Shown one piece after another: positions 7,752-17,139 of a stretch of DNA of 64,000 bases. The translations under genes were made by a program, and so were the position numbers. The notes beneath the pieces were generated by a model. That model was not told the origin of the DNA. It made no database searches and worked only from the letters and a program-made list of their open reading frames with translations. How positions within the stretch are numbered: the first letter of the stretch is position 1; every line of letters begins with the position of its first letter. Source of the stretch: CBDCFL01 sp965216135. Its GTDB lineage: Bacteria; Pseudomonadota; Alphaproteobacteria; Rhodobacterales; Rhodobacteraceae. Location of the stretch: contig CBDCFL010000023.1 of NCBI GenBank assembly GCA_965216135.1, positions 558,001 through 622,000 of the forward strand, written 5' to 3'.

Positions 7752-10418
7752 ATGTCCCGATACGATCCAAACACAGTCGAGCCGAAATGGCAGAAAGCCT
7801 GGGACAAGGCCGGGATTTTCTCGGCCAAACGCGATGCGACCAAGGCGAAATATTATGTGCTGGAAATGTTCCCCTATCCGTCGGGGCGAATTCACATGGG
7901 CCATGTGCGCAATTACACGATGGGCGACGTGGTGGCGCGGTACAAGATGGCCACTGGGCACAATGTGCTGCATCCGATGGGCTGGGATGCTTTTGGCCTG
8001 CCTGCCGAAAATGCCGCGATGGCGTCGGGTGTGAACCCCGGCGACTGGACCCGCGACAATATCGCCGACATGAAGGCGCAGATGCTGCCGCTTGGCTGGT
8101 CGCATGATTGGTCGCGCGAATTTGCCACCTGCGATCCGGAATATTACGGTCAGCAGCAGGCGCTGTTTCTGGATTTCATGGAAAAGGGTCTGGTTTATCG
8201 CAAAGAGGCGGTGGTCAACTGGGATCCGGTCGATCTGACGGTGCTGGCCAATGAACAGGTGATCGACGGCAAGGGCTGGCGCTCTGGGGCCGAGGTTGAG
8301 CGGCGCGAGCTGACGCAGTGGTTTTTCAAGATCAGCGATTTCTCCGAGGAATTGTTGAGCGCGCTCGAGGGCCTCGATGACTGGCCCGCCAAGGTCAAGC
8401 TGATGCAGACCAACTGGATCGGCAAATCGCGGGGATTACAGTTTTCGTGGGCCCGCACCGATGGCGGTGAGGCGATTGAGGTTTACACCACCCGGCCCGA
8501 CACCTTGTTTGGCGCGTCGTTTCTGGGCATCTCGCCGGACCACCCGATTGCCAAATCGTTGGAGGCCGATGACCCGAAAGTCGCGGCGTTTCTGGCCGAA
8601 TGCCGCAAGGGCGGCACCACCGAGGAAGCCATTGAAACCGCAGAAAAGCTGGGGATGGACACCGGCATCCGGGTGAAACACCCGCTGAATGCGGAATGGG
8701 AACTGCCGGTCTGGATCGCCAATTTCATCATGATGGATTACGGCACCGGTGCGATATTCGCCTGCCCGGCGCATGATCAGCGCGACCTGGATTTCTGCCG
8801 GAAATATGACCTGCCGGTGATCGATACGTTCTTTGCGCTGGATGATGACACCGCCGTGGTGGCGCAGGCCTTCGTGCCGCCGAAAACCGACCAGGTACGC
8901 TGGGTGAACCATTTCACCGGGCTGGTTGAGGCCACCGGGCCAGAGGCGGTCGACGCCACCATTGATCAGGCCGAACGCGACGGCTGGGGCACGGGCGTCA
9001 CCAAATACCGCCTGCGCGACTGGCTGTTGAGCCGTCAGAGGTTCTGGGGCGCGCCGATCCCGGTGATCCATTGCCCAAATTGCGGGGTGGTACCGGAGAA
9101 AAAGGAAAACCTGCCGATCCGCCTGCCGGATGACGCGGTGTTTGACAAACCCGGCAACGCGCTGGAACGGCATCCGACGTGGAAGCACACCAATTGTCCC
9201 TATTGCGGCGATATTGCGGTGCGCGAGACCGACACGATGGACACATTCGTGGACAGTTCCTGGTATTTCGTCCGCTACACGGCCCCGGATGCCAAAACGC
9301 CCACGAACGCCGCCGACGCCGATTACTGGATGAATGTCGATCAATATATCGGCGGTATCGAACATGCGATCCTGCATCTCTTGTATTCCCGGTTTTTCGC
9401 CCGCGCGATGCACATTTGCGGCCATCTGTCCGCCCAGGCAATCGAACCGTTTGATGCGCTGTTCACCCAGGGCATGGTCACGCATGAGGCATACATGAGT
9501 TGGGAGTCGAAAACCGAACCTAGAGGGGATGGAGCACCTAAGAGAGTGCATAGGCCAGTCTATCATCATCCTGAAGATGTTGTGGCATTCAACTACAAGG
9601 AAAGTCGGCTGGCGGTTTCGAAATCAGTCTTATCAAAGCACAAAACCGATCCGGAAGATGTGGAGCGAATGTTCTTTTTGGAAAGCAACTATCGAGACTC
9701 ACGCGAGCATCTAGAAGTGATACCTTCGACGAAAATGTCAAAGTCGAAAAAGAACGTCATCGACCCGGCGGATATCGTCGCCCGCTTCGGTGCTGACACT
9801 GCCCGCTGGGTCGTTCTGTCCGACAGCCCGCCGGAGCGCGACGTGGAATGGACCTCTGCCGGGGCCGAGGCGGCGTTCAGGCACCTGAACCGCGTCTGGC
9901 GGATGGTCCAGGATGCCGCCGATCACATCGGCGATGGCAGCGACGACGAAATGGTCAAGCGCGCGGTGCATCGGGCGATCCATGATGTGACCATGGGGCT
10001 GGAAAGTTTCGGATTTAATACGGCCATCGCCAAATTATACGCTCTAACAAATACTGCAGCAAAATCCAACACTTCACCCGCCGTCCACATGTGGACACTC
10101 AAGATTGTCGCGCAACTGATGTCACCCGTGACCCCGCATCTGTCCGAAGAAATATGGGAAATGCTGGGTGGTGAGGGCCTGATAACCGCGGCCCCCTGGC
10201 CGCAGGCCGATCCCGACTATCTGGTCGATGATGCGGTGACCATGCCGATCCAGATCAACGGCAAGCGCCGCGCGGAAATCAGCGTGGCCAGGGATGCGGC
10301 CAAGGAAGAGATTGAACTTATGGCGCTGGCCCATGATGCTGTGATCAAGGCATTGGCGGGCGGGCAGCCCAAAAAGCTGGTCGTGGTGCCGGGGCGTATC
10401 ATCAATGTGGTCATCTGA
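7752..10418 (+). CDS. leuS: Leucyl-tRNA synthetase
   Basis: Charges tRNA-Leu with leucine. This 888-residue class I synthetase has the HIGH-type motif HMGH (48-51 in PYPSGRIHMGHVRNY), a CP1 editing domain (YTTRPDTLFG, YGTGAIFACPAHDQRD), a zinc-like CPYC region, and KMSKS at 661-665. It is slightly longer than most bacterial LeuRS because the leucine-specific domain just before KMSKS (about residues 578-660) is enlarged. That segment uses codons rare in the rest of the gene (AGA, AGG, ATA, CTA), and a shorter low-GC patch occurs at 10015-10110. No stop or frameshift is present, so it should be functional. The next gene, lptE, overlaps its 3' end by 14 bases. Confidence 0.97.
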   Translation: MSRYDPNTVEPKWQKAWDKAGIFSAKRDATKAKYYVLEMFPYPSGRIHMGHVRNYTMGDVVARYKMATGHNVLHPMGWDAFGLPAENAAMASGVNPGDWTRDNIADMKAQMLPLGWSHDWSREFATCDPEYYGQQQALFLDFMEKGLVYRKEAVVNWDPVDLTVLANEQVIDGKGWRSGAEVERRELTQWFFKISDFSEELLSALEGLDDWPAKVKLMQTNWIGKSRGLQFSWARTDGGEAIEVYTTRPDTLFGASFLGISPDHPIAKSLEADDPKVAAFLAECRKGGTTEEAIETAEKLGMDTGIRVKHPLNAEWELPVWIANFIMMDYGTGAIFACPAHDQRDLDFCRKYDLPVIDTFFALDDDTAVVAQAFVPPKTDQVRWVNHFTGLVEATGPEAVDATIDQAERDGWGTGVTKYRLRDWLLSRQRFWGAPIPVIHCPNCGVVPEKKENLPIRLPDDAVFDKPGNALERHPTWKHTNCPYCGDIAVRETDTMDTFVDSSWYFVRYTAPDAKTPTNAADADYWMNVDQYIGGIEHAILHLLYSRFFARAMHICGHLSAQAIEPFDALFTQGMVTHEAYMSWESKTEPRGDGAPKRVHRPVYHHPEDVVAFNYKESRLAVSKSVLSKHKTDPEDVERMFFLESNYRDSREHLEVIPSTKMSKSKKNVIDPADIVARFGADTARWVVLSDSPPERDVEWTSAGAEAAFRHLNRVWRMVQDAADHIGDGSDDEMVKRAVHRAIHDVTMGLESFGFNTAIAKLYALTNTAAKSNTSPAVHMWTLKIVAQLMSPVTPHLSEEIWEMLGGEGLITAAPWPQADPDYLVDDAVTMPIQINGKRRAEISVARDAAKEEIELMALAHDAVIKALAGGQPKKLVVVPGRIINVVI

Positions 10419-10908
10419 TCTGACGCGCCGCAGCGCATTGGCCGGGTTTCTGGCAACATCTGCTTGTGGCTTTCGCCCTGCCTTCGGCCCCAACGGCGCC
10501 GCCGATCTGCACGGCCGGGTTGCCCTCGGCGAGGCCGACACCGAAAACGAATTTGAGCTTGCCGGCCAATTGCGCAAACGGCTCGACCCGGCATCGTCAC
10601 CCGACTGGACGCTGACTTTCAAGGTAACGACCACCAGTCAAAGCTTTGACGGCATCGATGCGACCCGCTTTCAGCTTGCCGGTGAGGCGGAATATTCGCT
10701 TGAACCGCTCAAGGCGGGCCTTTCAAAGATAACCGGGCGGGTGTCGGGATTTGCCGCTTACACTCAGGCCGACACCAGCGCAGCCCTGACCGCGCTGGTG
10801 CTGTCCAATCGGGCAGCCGAGCGCGACGCAATGAAAAGGCTGATGGCCATTCTCGCCGACCGGATGCTCACCGCGATCACCGCAGACCTGGCGCGGCAGG
10901 GGCCGTGA
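10405..10908 (+). CDS. lptE: LPS assembly lipoprotein LptE
   Basis: A 167-residue protein starting within the last codons of leuS. Its N-terminus (LTRRSALAGFLATSACGFRPAFG) is a lipoprotein signal ending in a Cys followed by GFRP, the usual LptE context. The rest, including FKVTTTSQSFDGIDATRFQLAGEAEYSL and a long C-terminal helix, fits the LptE fold that plugs the LptD barrel and helps deliver lipopolysaccharide to the outer leaflet. The order leuS-lptE-holA is widely conserved in proteobacteria and supports the call even though sequence conservation in the family is low. Confidence 0.88.
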   Translation: MWSSDLTRRSALAGFLATSACGFRPAFGPNGAADLHGRVALGEADTENEFELAGQLRKRLDPASSPDWTLTFKVTTTSQSFDGIDATRFQLAGEAEYSLEPLKAGLSKITGRVSGFAAYTQADTSAALTALVLSNRAAERDAMKRLMAILADRMLTAITADLARQGP

Positions 10909-11927
10909 AACTTTCGCCGCGCGACGCTGTGGCCTATCTGGCTAAACCCGATCAGAACCGGGCCGGAATGCTGATCTACGGGGCCGATCCGATGCGGGTG
11001 GCTTTGAAGCGCCAGCAACTGATCGCGGCCCTGATCGGCCCCAACGGTGATGAGGAAATGCGTCTGACGCGCCTGTCCGGGCCCGATTTGCGCAAAGACC
11101 CCGCATTGCTGAACGACGCGATCAAGGCCGTCAGCTTTTTCCCTGGCCCGCGGGTGGCCTTTGTCGAGGAAGCGTCGGACAATGTCGCCGACCCGATTGC
11201 AGCGGCCCTGACCGATTGGCGCGACGGCGATGCGCAGATCGTCGTGACGGCCGGGACGCTGAGGGCAGGCTCGCCATTGCGCAAACGGTTCGAGGCACAC
11301 GATAACGCCTATTGCCTGGCCATTTACGATGATCCGCCGAGCCGGGCCGAAATCGAGGCCGAGCTTGCCCGCGCTGGTTTGGGCGCACCGGACCGCGATG
11401 CGATGGAGGCGATCGTCGCCATCTCGCGCCGGCATGATCCAGGCGAGTTTCGCCAGACGCTGGAAAAGTTGGCGCTTTACAGACTTGACGATGAGACCCC
11501 GCTTGCGCCAGCCGACGTTATCGCCTGCGCGCCAGCAACATCCGAGGCGGCGACGGATGACGCCGTGGCAGCGGTTGCTGACGCCCGCCACCGGGATGTG
11601 GGCCCGTTGATCGTGCGCCTGCAAAGCCAGGGCATTCAGCCGGTCGCGCTGTGCATCGCGGCGGCGCGCCATTTCCGCGCGCTTCACGCGGCGGCCTCTG
11701 ATCCCGCAGGGCCATCTTCGGGCGTTGCCAAGCTCAGGCCACCGGTCTTTGGACCGCGGCGCGAACGGATGATAAAACAGGCCCAAAACTGGGGAGCGGA
11801 GCGGCTGGAACGGGCGATTGGGATGCTGATTGAAACGGATCTGACATTGCGTTCATCGCAACAAATGCCGCAAATGGCGCTGCTTGAGCGCTGCTTTATT
11901 CGACTGGCTATGCTGGGGAAGAGGTGA
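10905..11927 (+). CDS. holA: DNA polymerase III delta subunit
   Basis: A 340-residue clamp-loader subunit that opens the beta sliding clamp. Features include LIYGADPMRVALKRQQLI, a central region ending in VEEASDNVADPI, and C-terminal helices with IQPVALCIAAARHFRALH and LRSSQQMPQMALLERCFIRLA, a typical delta-subunit tail. The GTG start at 10905 overlaps the lptE stop (GTGA), implying translational coupling. Position after lptE agrees with the conserved order in many proteobacteria. It is complete and of normal length. Confidence 0.93.
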   Translation: MKLSPRDAVAYLAKPDQNRAGMLIYGADPMRVALKRQQLIAALIGPNGDEEMRLTRLSGPDLRKDPALLNDAIKAVSFFPGPRVAFVEEASDNVADPIAAALTDWRDGDAQIVVTAGTLRAGSPLRKRFEAHDNAYCLAIYDDPPSRAEIEAELARAGLGAPDRDAMEAIVAISRRHDPGEFRQTLEKLALYRLDDETPLAPADVIACAPATSEAATDDAVAAVADARHRDVGPLIVRLQSQGIQPVALCIAAARHFRALHAAASDPAGPSSGVAKLRPPVFGPRRERMIKQAQNWGAERLERAIGMLIETDLTLRSSQQMPQMALLERCFIRLAMLGKR

Positions 11928-11928
11928 A

Positions 11929-12516
11929 ATGCTGACGGTCGTTGGACACAAGAAATCGCGAACTTTCAGGGTTTTGTGGGCGCTGGAAGAAATGCAGATT
12001 AACTATGAATTTTCACAGCACAGCCCACGCAGCAGCGAAGTTGTCGCGCTCAACCCATTGGGCAAGGTGCCGGTGTTGCTGGACGGCGAGGCGGCGATTA
12101 CCGACAGCACCGCCATCATCACGTATCTGGCCGACAAGTTTGGCAAGCTTACCGCGCCCGCCGGAACCATCGAGCGCGCCCATCAGGATGCGATGACGCA
12201 GTTTCTGCTTGATGAGTTCGACGCCTGCCTGTGGATGGCGGCACGGCACAGTTTCGTTTTGCCCGAGGACCGCAGGATGCCCGAGATCAAGGCTTCGCTG
12301 CGCTGGGAATTTTCCCGCAGTCAGAAAGAATTCGTCCGCCGCCTGGGCGATGGGCCATTTGCGGTGGGCGCGCAGATGACGATCGCCGACATCATCGCCA
12401 CACATTGCGGAACCTGGGCGCACAATGCGAAATTCGACATCTCAGAACCGGCATTTGAGGATTACATCGACCGGATGATTGCGCGCGAAGCCTGGCAGAA
12501 AGTCACCAACAGCTAG
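11929..12516 (+). CDS. Glutathione S-transferase family protein
   Basis: A 195-residue two-domain GST. The thioredoxin-like N-domain shows SRTFRVLWALEEMQINYE, NPLGKVPVLLDG and the glutathione-binding DSTAIITYLADKF; the helical C-domain contains FAVGAQMTIADIIATHC, the conserved folding motif. It probably conjugates or reduces small electrophiles with glutathione in the cytoplasm, but the substrate cannot be read from the sequence. The ATG at 11929 has gaggtga right before it, and that Shine-Dalgarno includes the holA stop, so the gene is coupled to the leuS-lptE-holA operon. A longer in-frame start at 11884 lies inside holA and is rejected. Confidence 0.88.
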   Translation: MLTVVGHKKSRTFRVLWALEEMQINYEFSQHSPRSSEVVALNPLGKVPVLLDGEAAITDSTAIITYLADKFGKLTAPAGTIERAHQDAMTQFLLDEFDACLWMAARHSFVLPEDRRMPEIKASLRWEFSRSQKEFVRRLGDGPFAVGAQMTIADIIATHCGTWAHNAKFDISEPAFEDYIDRMIAREAWQKVTNS

Positions 12517-13172
12517 CTCTGCGGAGGCTTTGGTTCCCGGATCAGGGCCGTGATCGCGCTGCTGTGTTCAGGGTTTGCCGCAAGCGCATCGGCCGTAAGC
12601 TCGCGGCAGGCGTCAATGAGAGCGTCCGGTTCCACGATCAGATCAATCAGACCCCAGTCAAGCGCCTGTTTGGCTTCGATCCTGCGACCCGCCATCAAGA
12701 TCATCTTGGCGCGCGCCGGTCCGATCAGCGCGGCCAATCTGTGGGGATCGGACGGCTGGGGCAGGAACCCGAGCCGCATGACCGGATAAAAGAACCGCGC
12801 CCTGGCGACCGCCACACGCAGATCGCAGGCCAAAACCATGCCGAACGCGCCACCCGCGAGGGTTCCGTTCAGCGCAGCAATAGTCAGGATCGGCAGGGCT
12901 TCGATGGCCGCGCTCAGGTCTTCCCAGAGCGGGCTGGTCGCGAGGCCGGTCTTGACTTCATCGAGATCGGCGCCCGCGCTAAAGACATCCCCCTGCCCGG
13001 TGAAAACCAGCGTCCGCGCCTCGGCTCTGGCGTCACGTGTCACTTGCACCAGTGCGCCAAGCATGTCCTCGGTTAGCGCATTGGCCCTTTCAGGCCGCTT
13101 CAGCGTGACCAGCCACAACCCATCGCTTTTGTTCAAATCAATCAAATCGGGTAATCCCAGATACGCGTTCAA
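12513..13172 (-). CDS. Enoyl-CoA hydratase/isomerase family protein
   Basis: A crotonase-fold protein of up to 219 residues. The oxyanion-hole segments GDVFSAGADLDEVK and NGTLAGGAFGMVLACDLRVA are present, followed by FYPVMRLGFLPQPS. It is shorter than the usual 255-260 residues, and the second position normally carrying a catalytic Glu is not obvious, so the reaction (hydratase, isomerase or hydrolase) is uncertain. The frame begins with TTG codons only; the one at 13172 is used here, and the start is unsure. It is convergent with the GST gene, overlapping it by 4 bases. Confidence 0.78.
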   Translation of the reverse strand: MNAYLGLPDLIDLNKSDGLWLVTLKRPERANALTEDMLGALVQVTRDARAEARTLVFTGQGDVFSAGADLDEVKTGLATSPLWEDLSAAIEALPILTIAALNGTLAGGAFGMVLACDLRVAVARARFFYPVMRLGFLPQPSDPHRLAALIGPARAKMILMAGRRIEAKQALDWGLIDLIVEPDALIDACRELTADALAANPEHSSAITALIREPKPPQS

Positions 13173-13295
13173 CAGTTTTCAAGTTTCTCTCTAGGCGCGG
13201 GCGCTGCGATCCGTATAATGCCCGCCAGCAACAAAATATCTGTTCATTTTTCATCAAACGAACGCCCGCAAGGGCACAATTGAGAAAGTCGATCT

Positions 13296-14810
13296 ATGCG
13301 TCAACAGTGCAAATCCGCCATTTCCGCTCTCGCCATTACAGCCGCCACATTCGCACCCGGAACCGCGTTGGCCGATCTATCGGCCGATCAGGTGTGGGAA
13401 AGCTGGCAATCTTATATCGAAACATTTGGCTATCAGATCGATATCGGGTCCGAGGACCAGGGCGACAATACGGTAATACTGCGCGACCTCGCCATGGAGT
13501 TGTTGACGCCGGATGCAAATATACGGTTTTCAATCGAGACATTGGAATTCCGCGGTCAGGACGATGGCTCTGTAGCCATCATATTCGCGCCTGATATGCC
13601 AATTTCCATGACCGCCGCGGAATCGACCGGGCAGGAACTGGACATGACCATGGTGCTGCGCCAGGTCGGAACCAGCATTGTTGCGACCGGCGACGAAGAC
13701 GCGATCACCTATGATTATGCGGCCGATGAAATGACGCTTGGCTTTGACAAGTTCATAATTGAGGGCGAGGCGATCGAGCCGGTGATCGCGATGCTGATGC
13801 AGGGGCTTACCGGAACCATGACGTTTGCGGGCAGCGATCCCTGGGAATTGAGCGGCGAATCGTCTGTGGCATCGGTTGATTTTGATATGTCCTTTGAAGA
13901 CCCCGAAAACGGAAATTCGGTCAGCTTTAATCTTAACATGGCGGATTTGACCAGCATGTCGGCCGCAACCATGCCCGCGGAGATTGACGCAACTGATCCA
14001 ACCTGGGTGTTTTCGGATGCTGTGACGTCTGTGGGTGTTGTCACAACCGGGCCGATGCAGATGAAAATGGATGCCAGCGGCGAGGACGCATTCATGGTCG
14101 AGGCCGCTTCCCTGGCGTCCAATTTTCACTTTGAACTTGCAAATGGCTCTATCGCTTATGGCGGGGCATCGTTTGAAAACACCTATGCCTTTGCCGGTCA
14201 AAATATGCCGTTCCCGCCGATCAATGTATCGATTGACGAAACCGCGTTCGAGTTTGCCATACCGATACAGCAGGCCGAAGAGCCGCAGGATTTCCGTTTC
14301 GTTTTGCGGCTGTTGGGCCTGAATGCGGATGAATTCCTGTGGCAGATGTTCGACCCCAACGGAATGCTGCCGCATGATCCTGCCTCAATCGTCATCGACA
14401 CCAGCGGCAAAATTCGAACGCTTATCAATCTTGCCGATCCGGCAGCCATGGAAAATATGGAAGCGCCACCGTTTGAGATCAACGAACTGGCGATCAATGA
14501 AATATTGCTGTCGATCGCCGGTGCGCGGATCGAAGGGACCGGCGATTTTACCTTCGACAATACCGACCTGGTCACATTTGACGGCATGCCGTCGCCGCAA
14601 GGCAGCGCGCGCATTCAAATCTTTGGTGCCAACATGCTGATCGAGACGCTGATGTCGATGGGGATCTTGCCCGAAGAACAGGCCATGGGCGCACGCATGA
14701 TGATGGGCGTTTTCGCCCAGCCGGTCGAGGGCGCGGACGATCAGTCAATCTCCGGTATTGAGGTTCATTCGGACGGCTCGATATTCGCCAACGGCCAGCA
14801 ATTGCAGTAG
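13296..14810 (+). CDS. DUF2125 secreted protein
   Basis: A 504-residue protein with a signal peptide (MRQQCKSAISALAITAATFAPGTALA). The mature chain is acidic and rich in beta-prone repeats, with repeated layouts of the type ELAINEILLSIAGARIEGTGDF, matching DUF2125 proteins of Rhodobacterales. The function is unknown; long repeated beta proteins of this kind may act in the periplasm in envelope or lipid handling, but that is inference. It is monocistronic-looking, with about 120 bases upstream and 139 bases before pmbA. Confidence 0.75.
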   Translation: MRQQCKSAISALAITAATFAPGTALADLSADQVWESWQSYIETFGYQIDIGSEDQGDNTVILRDLAMELLTPDANIRFSIETLEFRGQDDGSVAIIFAPDMPISMTAAESTGQELDMTMVLRQVGTSIVATGDEDAITYDYAADEMTLGFDKFIIEGEAIEPVIAMLMQGLTGTMTFAGSDPWELSGESSVASVDFDMSFEDPENGNSVSFNLNMADLTSMSAATMPAEIDATDPTWVFSDAVTSVGVVTTGPMQMKMDASGEDAFMVEAASLASNFHFELANGSIAYGGASFENTYAFAGQNMPFPPINVSIDETAFEFAIPIQQAEEPQDFRFVLRLLGLNADEFLWQMFDPNGMLPHDPASIVIDTSGKIRTLINLADPAAMENMEAPPFEINELAINEILLSIAGARIEGTGDFTFDNTDLVTFDGMPSPQGSARIQIFGANMLIETLMSMGILPEEQAMGARMMMGVFAQPVEGADDQSISGIEVHSDGSIFANGQQLQ

Positions 14811-14949
14811 AGCCGGGACCCAAACAGGCGCGCTGCGGGCAGCGCCGTTAACGCGCAGTGTTTTGAGCGCAAAGATTGGCGCGTCGCCTTGCGGTCAAGT
14901 CTGGCGCGACTTACCTGTGAAGCCGAGCAACAGAGCCGGGCCAATATTC

Positions 14950-16296
14950 ATGACAAACAGTCTTTCGCGACTAACCGACCAGCTGTTGCGGGCTGCGCGC
15001 AAAGCCGGCGCCGATGAGGCCGACAGCATCGCGGTTTCGGGCTCATCAGTTTCCATTGACGTGCGTGGCGGCAAGCTCGAACATGCCGAGCGTTCTGAGG
15101 GCACCGAGATCGGGCTGCGCGTTCTGATCGGCAAGCAACAGGCCTGTGTTTCGGCCTCTGACATCCGCGACAATACCATCACGATGATGGCCGAACGGGC
15201 CGTGGCGATGGCCCGCGAGGCGCCCCAGGACGACACCATCGGCCTGGCCGATGCCGATCAGCTGGCCCGCGATGTGGATGCAGCCCCGCTTGAGCTGACC
15301 GATCCCGCCGATGATCCCGAGCCCGGCGACTTGCAGAGCGACGCAACGGTCGCCGAGGCGGCAGCCCTTGCGGTCCGCGGCGTGTCACAGGTTCAGGTGT
15401 CATCAGCGGGCTTTGGGCGTCACGCGGTGCATCTGGCCGCCACCAACGGGTTTTCCGGCGGTTACGAGCGGTCGTCGCGGTCGACAAGCTGTGTTGCCAT
15501 CACCGGCAGCGGAACGAATATGGAGCGGGATTATTTTGCCGAAACCCGCGTCATCCAATCCGATCTGCCGGATGCCGGTGAAATCGGTCGCCTTGCGGGC
15601 GCGCGCGCCGCCGCGCGGGCCGGTGCGCGCAAGCCGCCGACCGGCACTTATCCGGTGTTATTTGACGAGCGCGTGGCCGGATCGCTGATCGGCCATCTGA
15701 CCGCCGCCATCAACGGCAGCTCGATCGTGCGTGGCGCATCCTGGGCCCGCGATCTGATGGACAAACCGGTGCTGCCGGCGGGTATGGATTTGATCGAAGA
15801 CCCGCACAGGGCGCGCATTAGCGGATCAAAGCCGTTTGACGGTGAAGGTCTGCCGACCGGGGCGCGCAAGATCGTTGAGTCCGGAGTATTGCGAACCTGG
15901 ACGCTTGACCTGGCAACCGCGCGAAAGCTGGGGCTAGCCTCAACCGCCAATGCCACGCGCGGGCCAAGCGCGCCACCTGCGCCGAGTGTGGGAAACCTTT
16001 GGCTCAGCCATGGCGCGGCCAGCCGCGACGACCTGCTTGCCGATATGGGCACCGGGTTGCTGGTGACATCCATGATCGGCTCGACGATCAACCCCAATAC
16101 CGGCGATTATTCGCGCGGGGCATCTGGGTTCTGGGTCGAAAACGGGCAGATTGGCTATCCGGTCAATGAATGCACTTTGGCTGGCAATCTGATTGACATG
16201 CTGGCCCGTATCATTCCCGCCAATGATGGCCGGACGCATCTGAGCCGCGTCGTTCCGTCGATCCTGATCGACGATATGGTGCTGGCCGGAAGCTGA
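14950..16296 (+). CDS. pmbA: TldE/PmbA-family metalloprotease component
   Basis: A 448-residue member of the TldD/PmbA family, which forms a heteromeric protease used for maturation of small peptides and antitoxin turnover. Conserved regions include SIDVRGGKLEHAERSEGTEIGLRV near the start and, in the C-terminal half, VGNLWLSHG, GTGLLVTSMIGSTINPNTGDYSRGASGFWVENG and YPVNECTLAGNL. TldE-type subunits lack the HExxxH zinc site of TldD, and none is seen here, so PmbA/TldE is the better call. The ATG at 14950 fits the family start; an in-frame extension to 14758 runs into the preceding gene and is rejected. The stop overlaps the start of the next gene (TGATG). Confidence 0.93.
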   Translation: MTNSLSRLTDQLLRAARKAGADEADSIAVSGSSVSIDVRGGKLEHAERSEGTEIGLRVLIGKQQACVSASDIRDNTITMMAERAVAMAREAPQDDTIGLADADQLARDVDAAPLELTDPADDPEPGDLQSDATVAEAAALAVRGVSQVQVSSAGFGRHAVHLAATNGFSGGYERSSRSTSCVAITGSGTNMERDYFAETRVIQSDLPDAGEIGRLAGARAAARAGARKPPTGTYPVLFDERVAGSLIGHLTAAINGSSIVRGASWARDLMDKPVLPAGMDLIEDPHRARISGSKPFDGEGLPTGARKIVESGVLRTWTLDLATARKLGLASTANATRGPSAPPAPSVGNLWLSHGAASRDDLLADMGTGLLVTSMIGSTINPNTGDYSRGASGFWVENGQIGYPVNECTLAGNLIDMLARIIPANDGRTHLSRVVPSILIDDMVLAGS

Positions 16297-17084
16297 TGTC
16301 AGCCGATCTGAGCCTGCTGGAGGATGCTGCGCGAGAAGCCGGACAGATTGCGTTAAAATACTGGCGATCAGACCCGCAGGTTTGGGAAAAACCAGATGGC
16401 GGCGGTCCGGTCAGCGAGGCCGATCTGGCAGTGGACCGGTTTCTGCATGAGAGACTGTTGGGCGCCAAAGAGGGCTATGGCTGGCTGTCGGAAGAATCCG
16501 AGGATGATACCAGCAGGACCGAGCTTGACCGAGTGTTTATCGTCGATCCTATCGACGGGACGCGCGCATTCCTGGCCGGCGAAAAGGCCTGGTCGATTGC
16601 CGTGGCAATCAGTGACGGCGGTAGTGTAACGCACGCGGTCGTCTATCTGCCTGGCAGCGATCATCTTTATAGCGCGACGCGCAGCACGGGCGCGCGGCGT
16701 GATGGCGTCCCTATTCACGTGACGACACATGGCGATCCCGAAACCGCCGATATGCTGGCCACCCGTCCCAATTTTGACCCGGCATTCTGGCGCGGCGCGG
16801 TGCCGAAGATGAAACGGCACTTCCGTCCGTCGCTGGCCTATCGTCTGTGCCTGGTGGCGGAGGGGCGGTTTGACGGTATGCTGACGTTTCGCCCGGCGTG
16901 GGAATGGGATATCGCCGCTGGTTGCCTGATCGCAGCCGAGGCCGGGGCAAGTGTAAGCGACCGGCGTGGCCGGACGCCGGTATTTAACGGCCATGTTCCG
17001 AAAATCGACAGCCTGTTAGTGGCCGCGCCTGACCTTCACCAGGCCCTGATGGCGCGTGTCAGCGACCGACCCTGGTTCGCTTGA
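16296..17084 (+). CDS. Inositol monophosphatase-family phosphatase, CysQ-like
   Basis: A 262-residue Mg2+-dependent phosphatase of the IMPase/CysQ superfamily. Metal-binding motifs are complete: LSEES (64-68), DPIDGT (D84, D87) and WEWDIAAG (D205). In bacteria these act as 3'(2'),5'-bisphosphate nucleotidases removing pAp from sulfate assimilation, or as inositol/fructose phosphatases; the family alone does not settle which. It overlaps pmbA by one base and is followed by DUF4170-waaA-lpxK, an order common in Rhodobacterales. Translational coupling to pmbA is likely. Confidence 0.9.
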   Translation: MSADLSLLEDAAREAGQIALKYWRSDPQVWEKPDGGGPVSEADLAVDRFLHERLLGAKEGYGWLSEESEDDTSRTELDRVFIVDPIDGTRAFLAGEKAWSIAVAISDGGSVTHAVVYLPGSDHLYSATRSTGARRDGVPIHVTTHGDPETADMLATRPNFDPAFWRGAVPKMKRHFRPSLAYRLCLVAEGRFDGMLTFRPAWEWDIAAGCLIAAEAGASVSDRRGRTPVFNGHVPKIDSLLVAAPDLHQALMARVSDRPWFA

Positions 17085-17139
17085 CGCCCAAGGCTAAGGC
17101 CCTAGTGTAACCGCGACCCGCAAAGGCAGAATACCACGA

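Noticed and set aside
8436..9569. A 377-codon open frame antisense to leuS
   Set aside because: It mirrors the codon pattern of leuS in GC-rich DNA, has no family motifs and no ribosome-binding site.
10764..11786. A 340-codon open frame antisense to holA
   Set aside because: Shadow of holA coding; Arg-rich, low-complexity sequence without recognisable domain.
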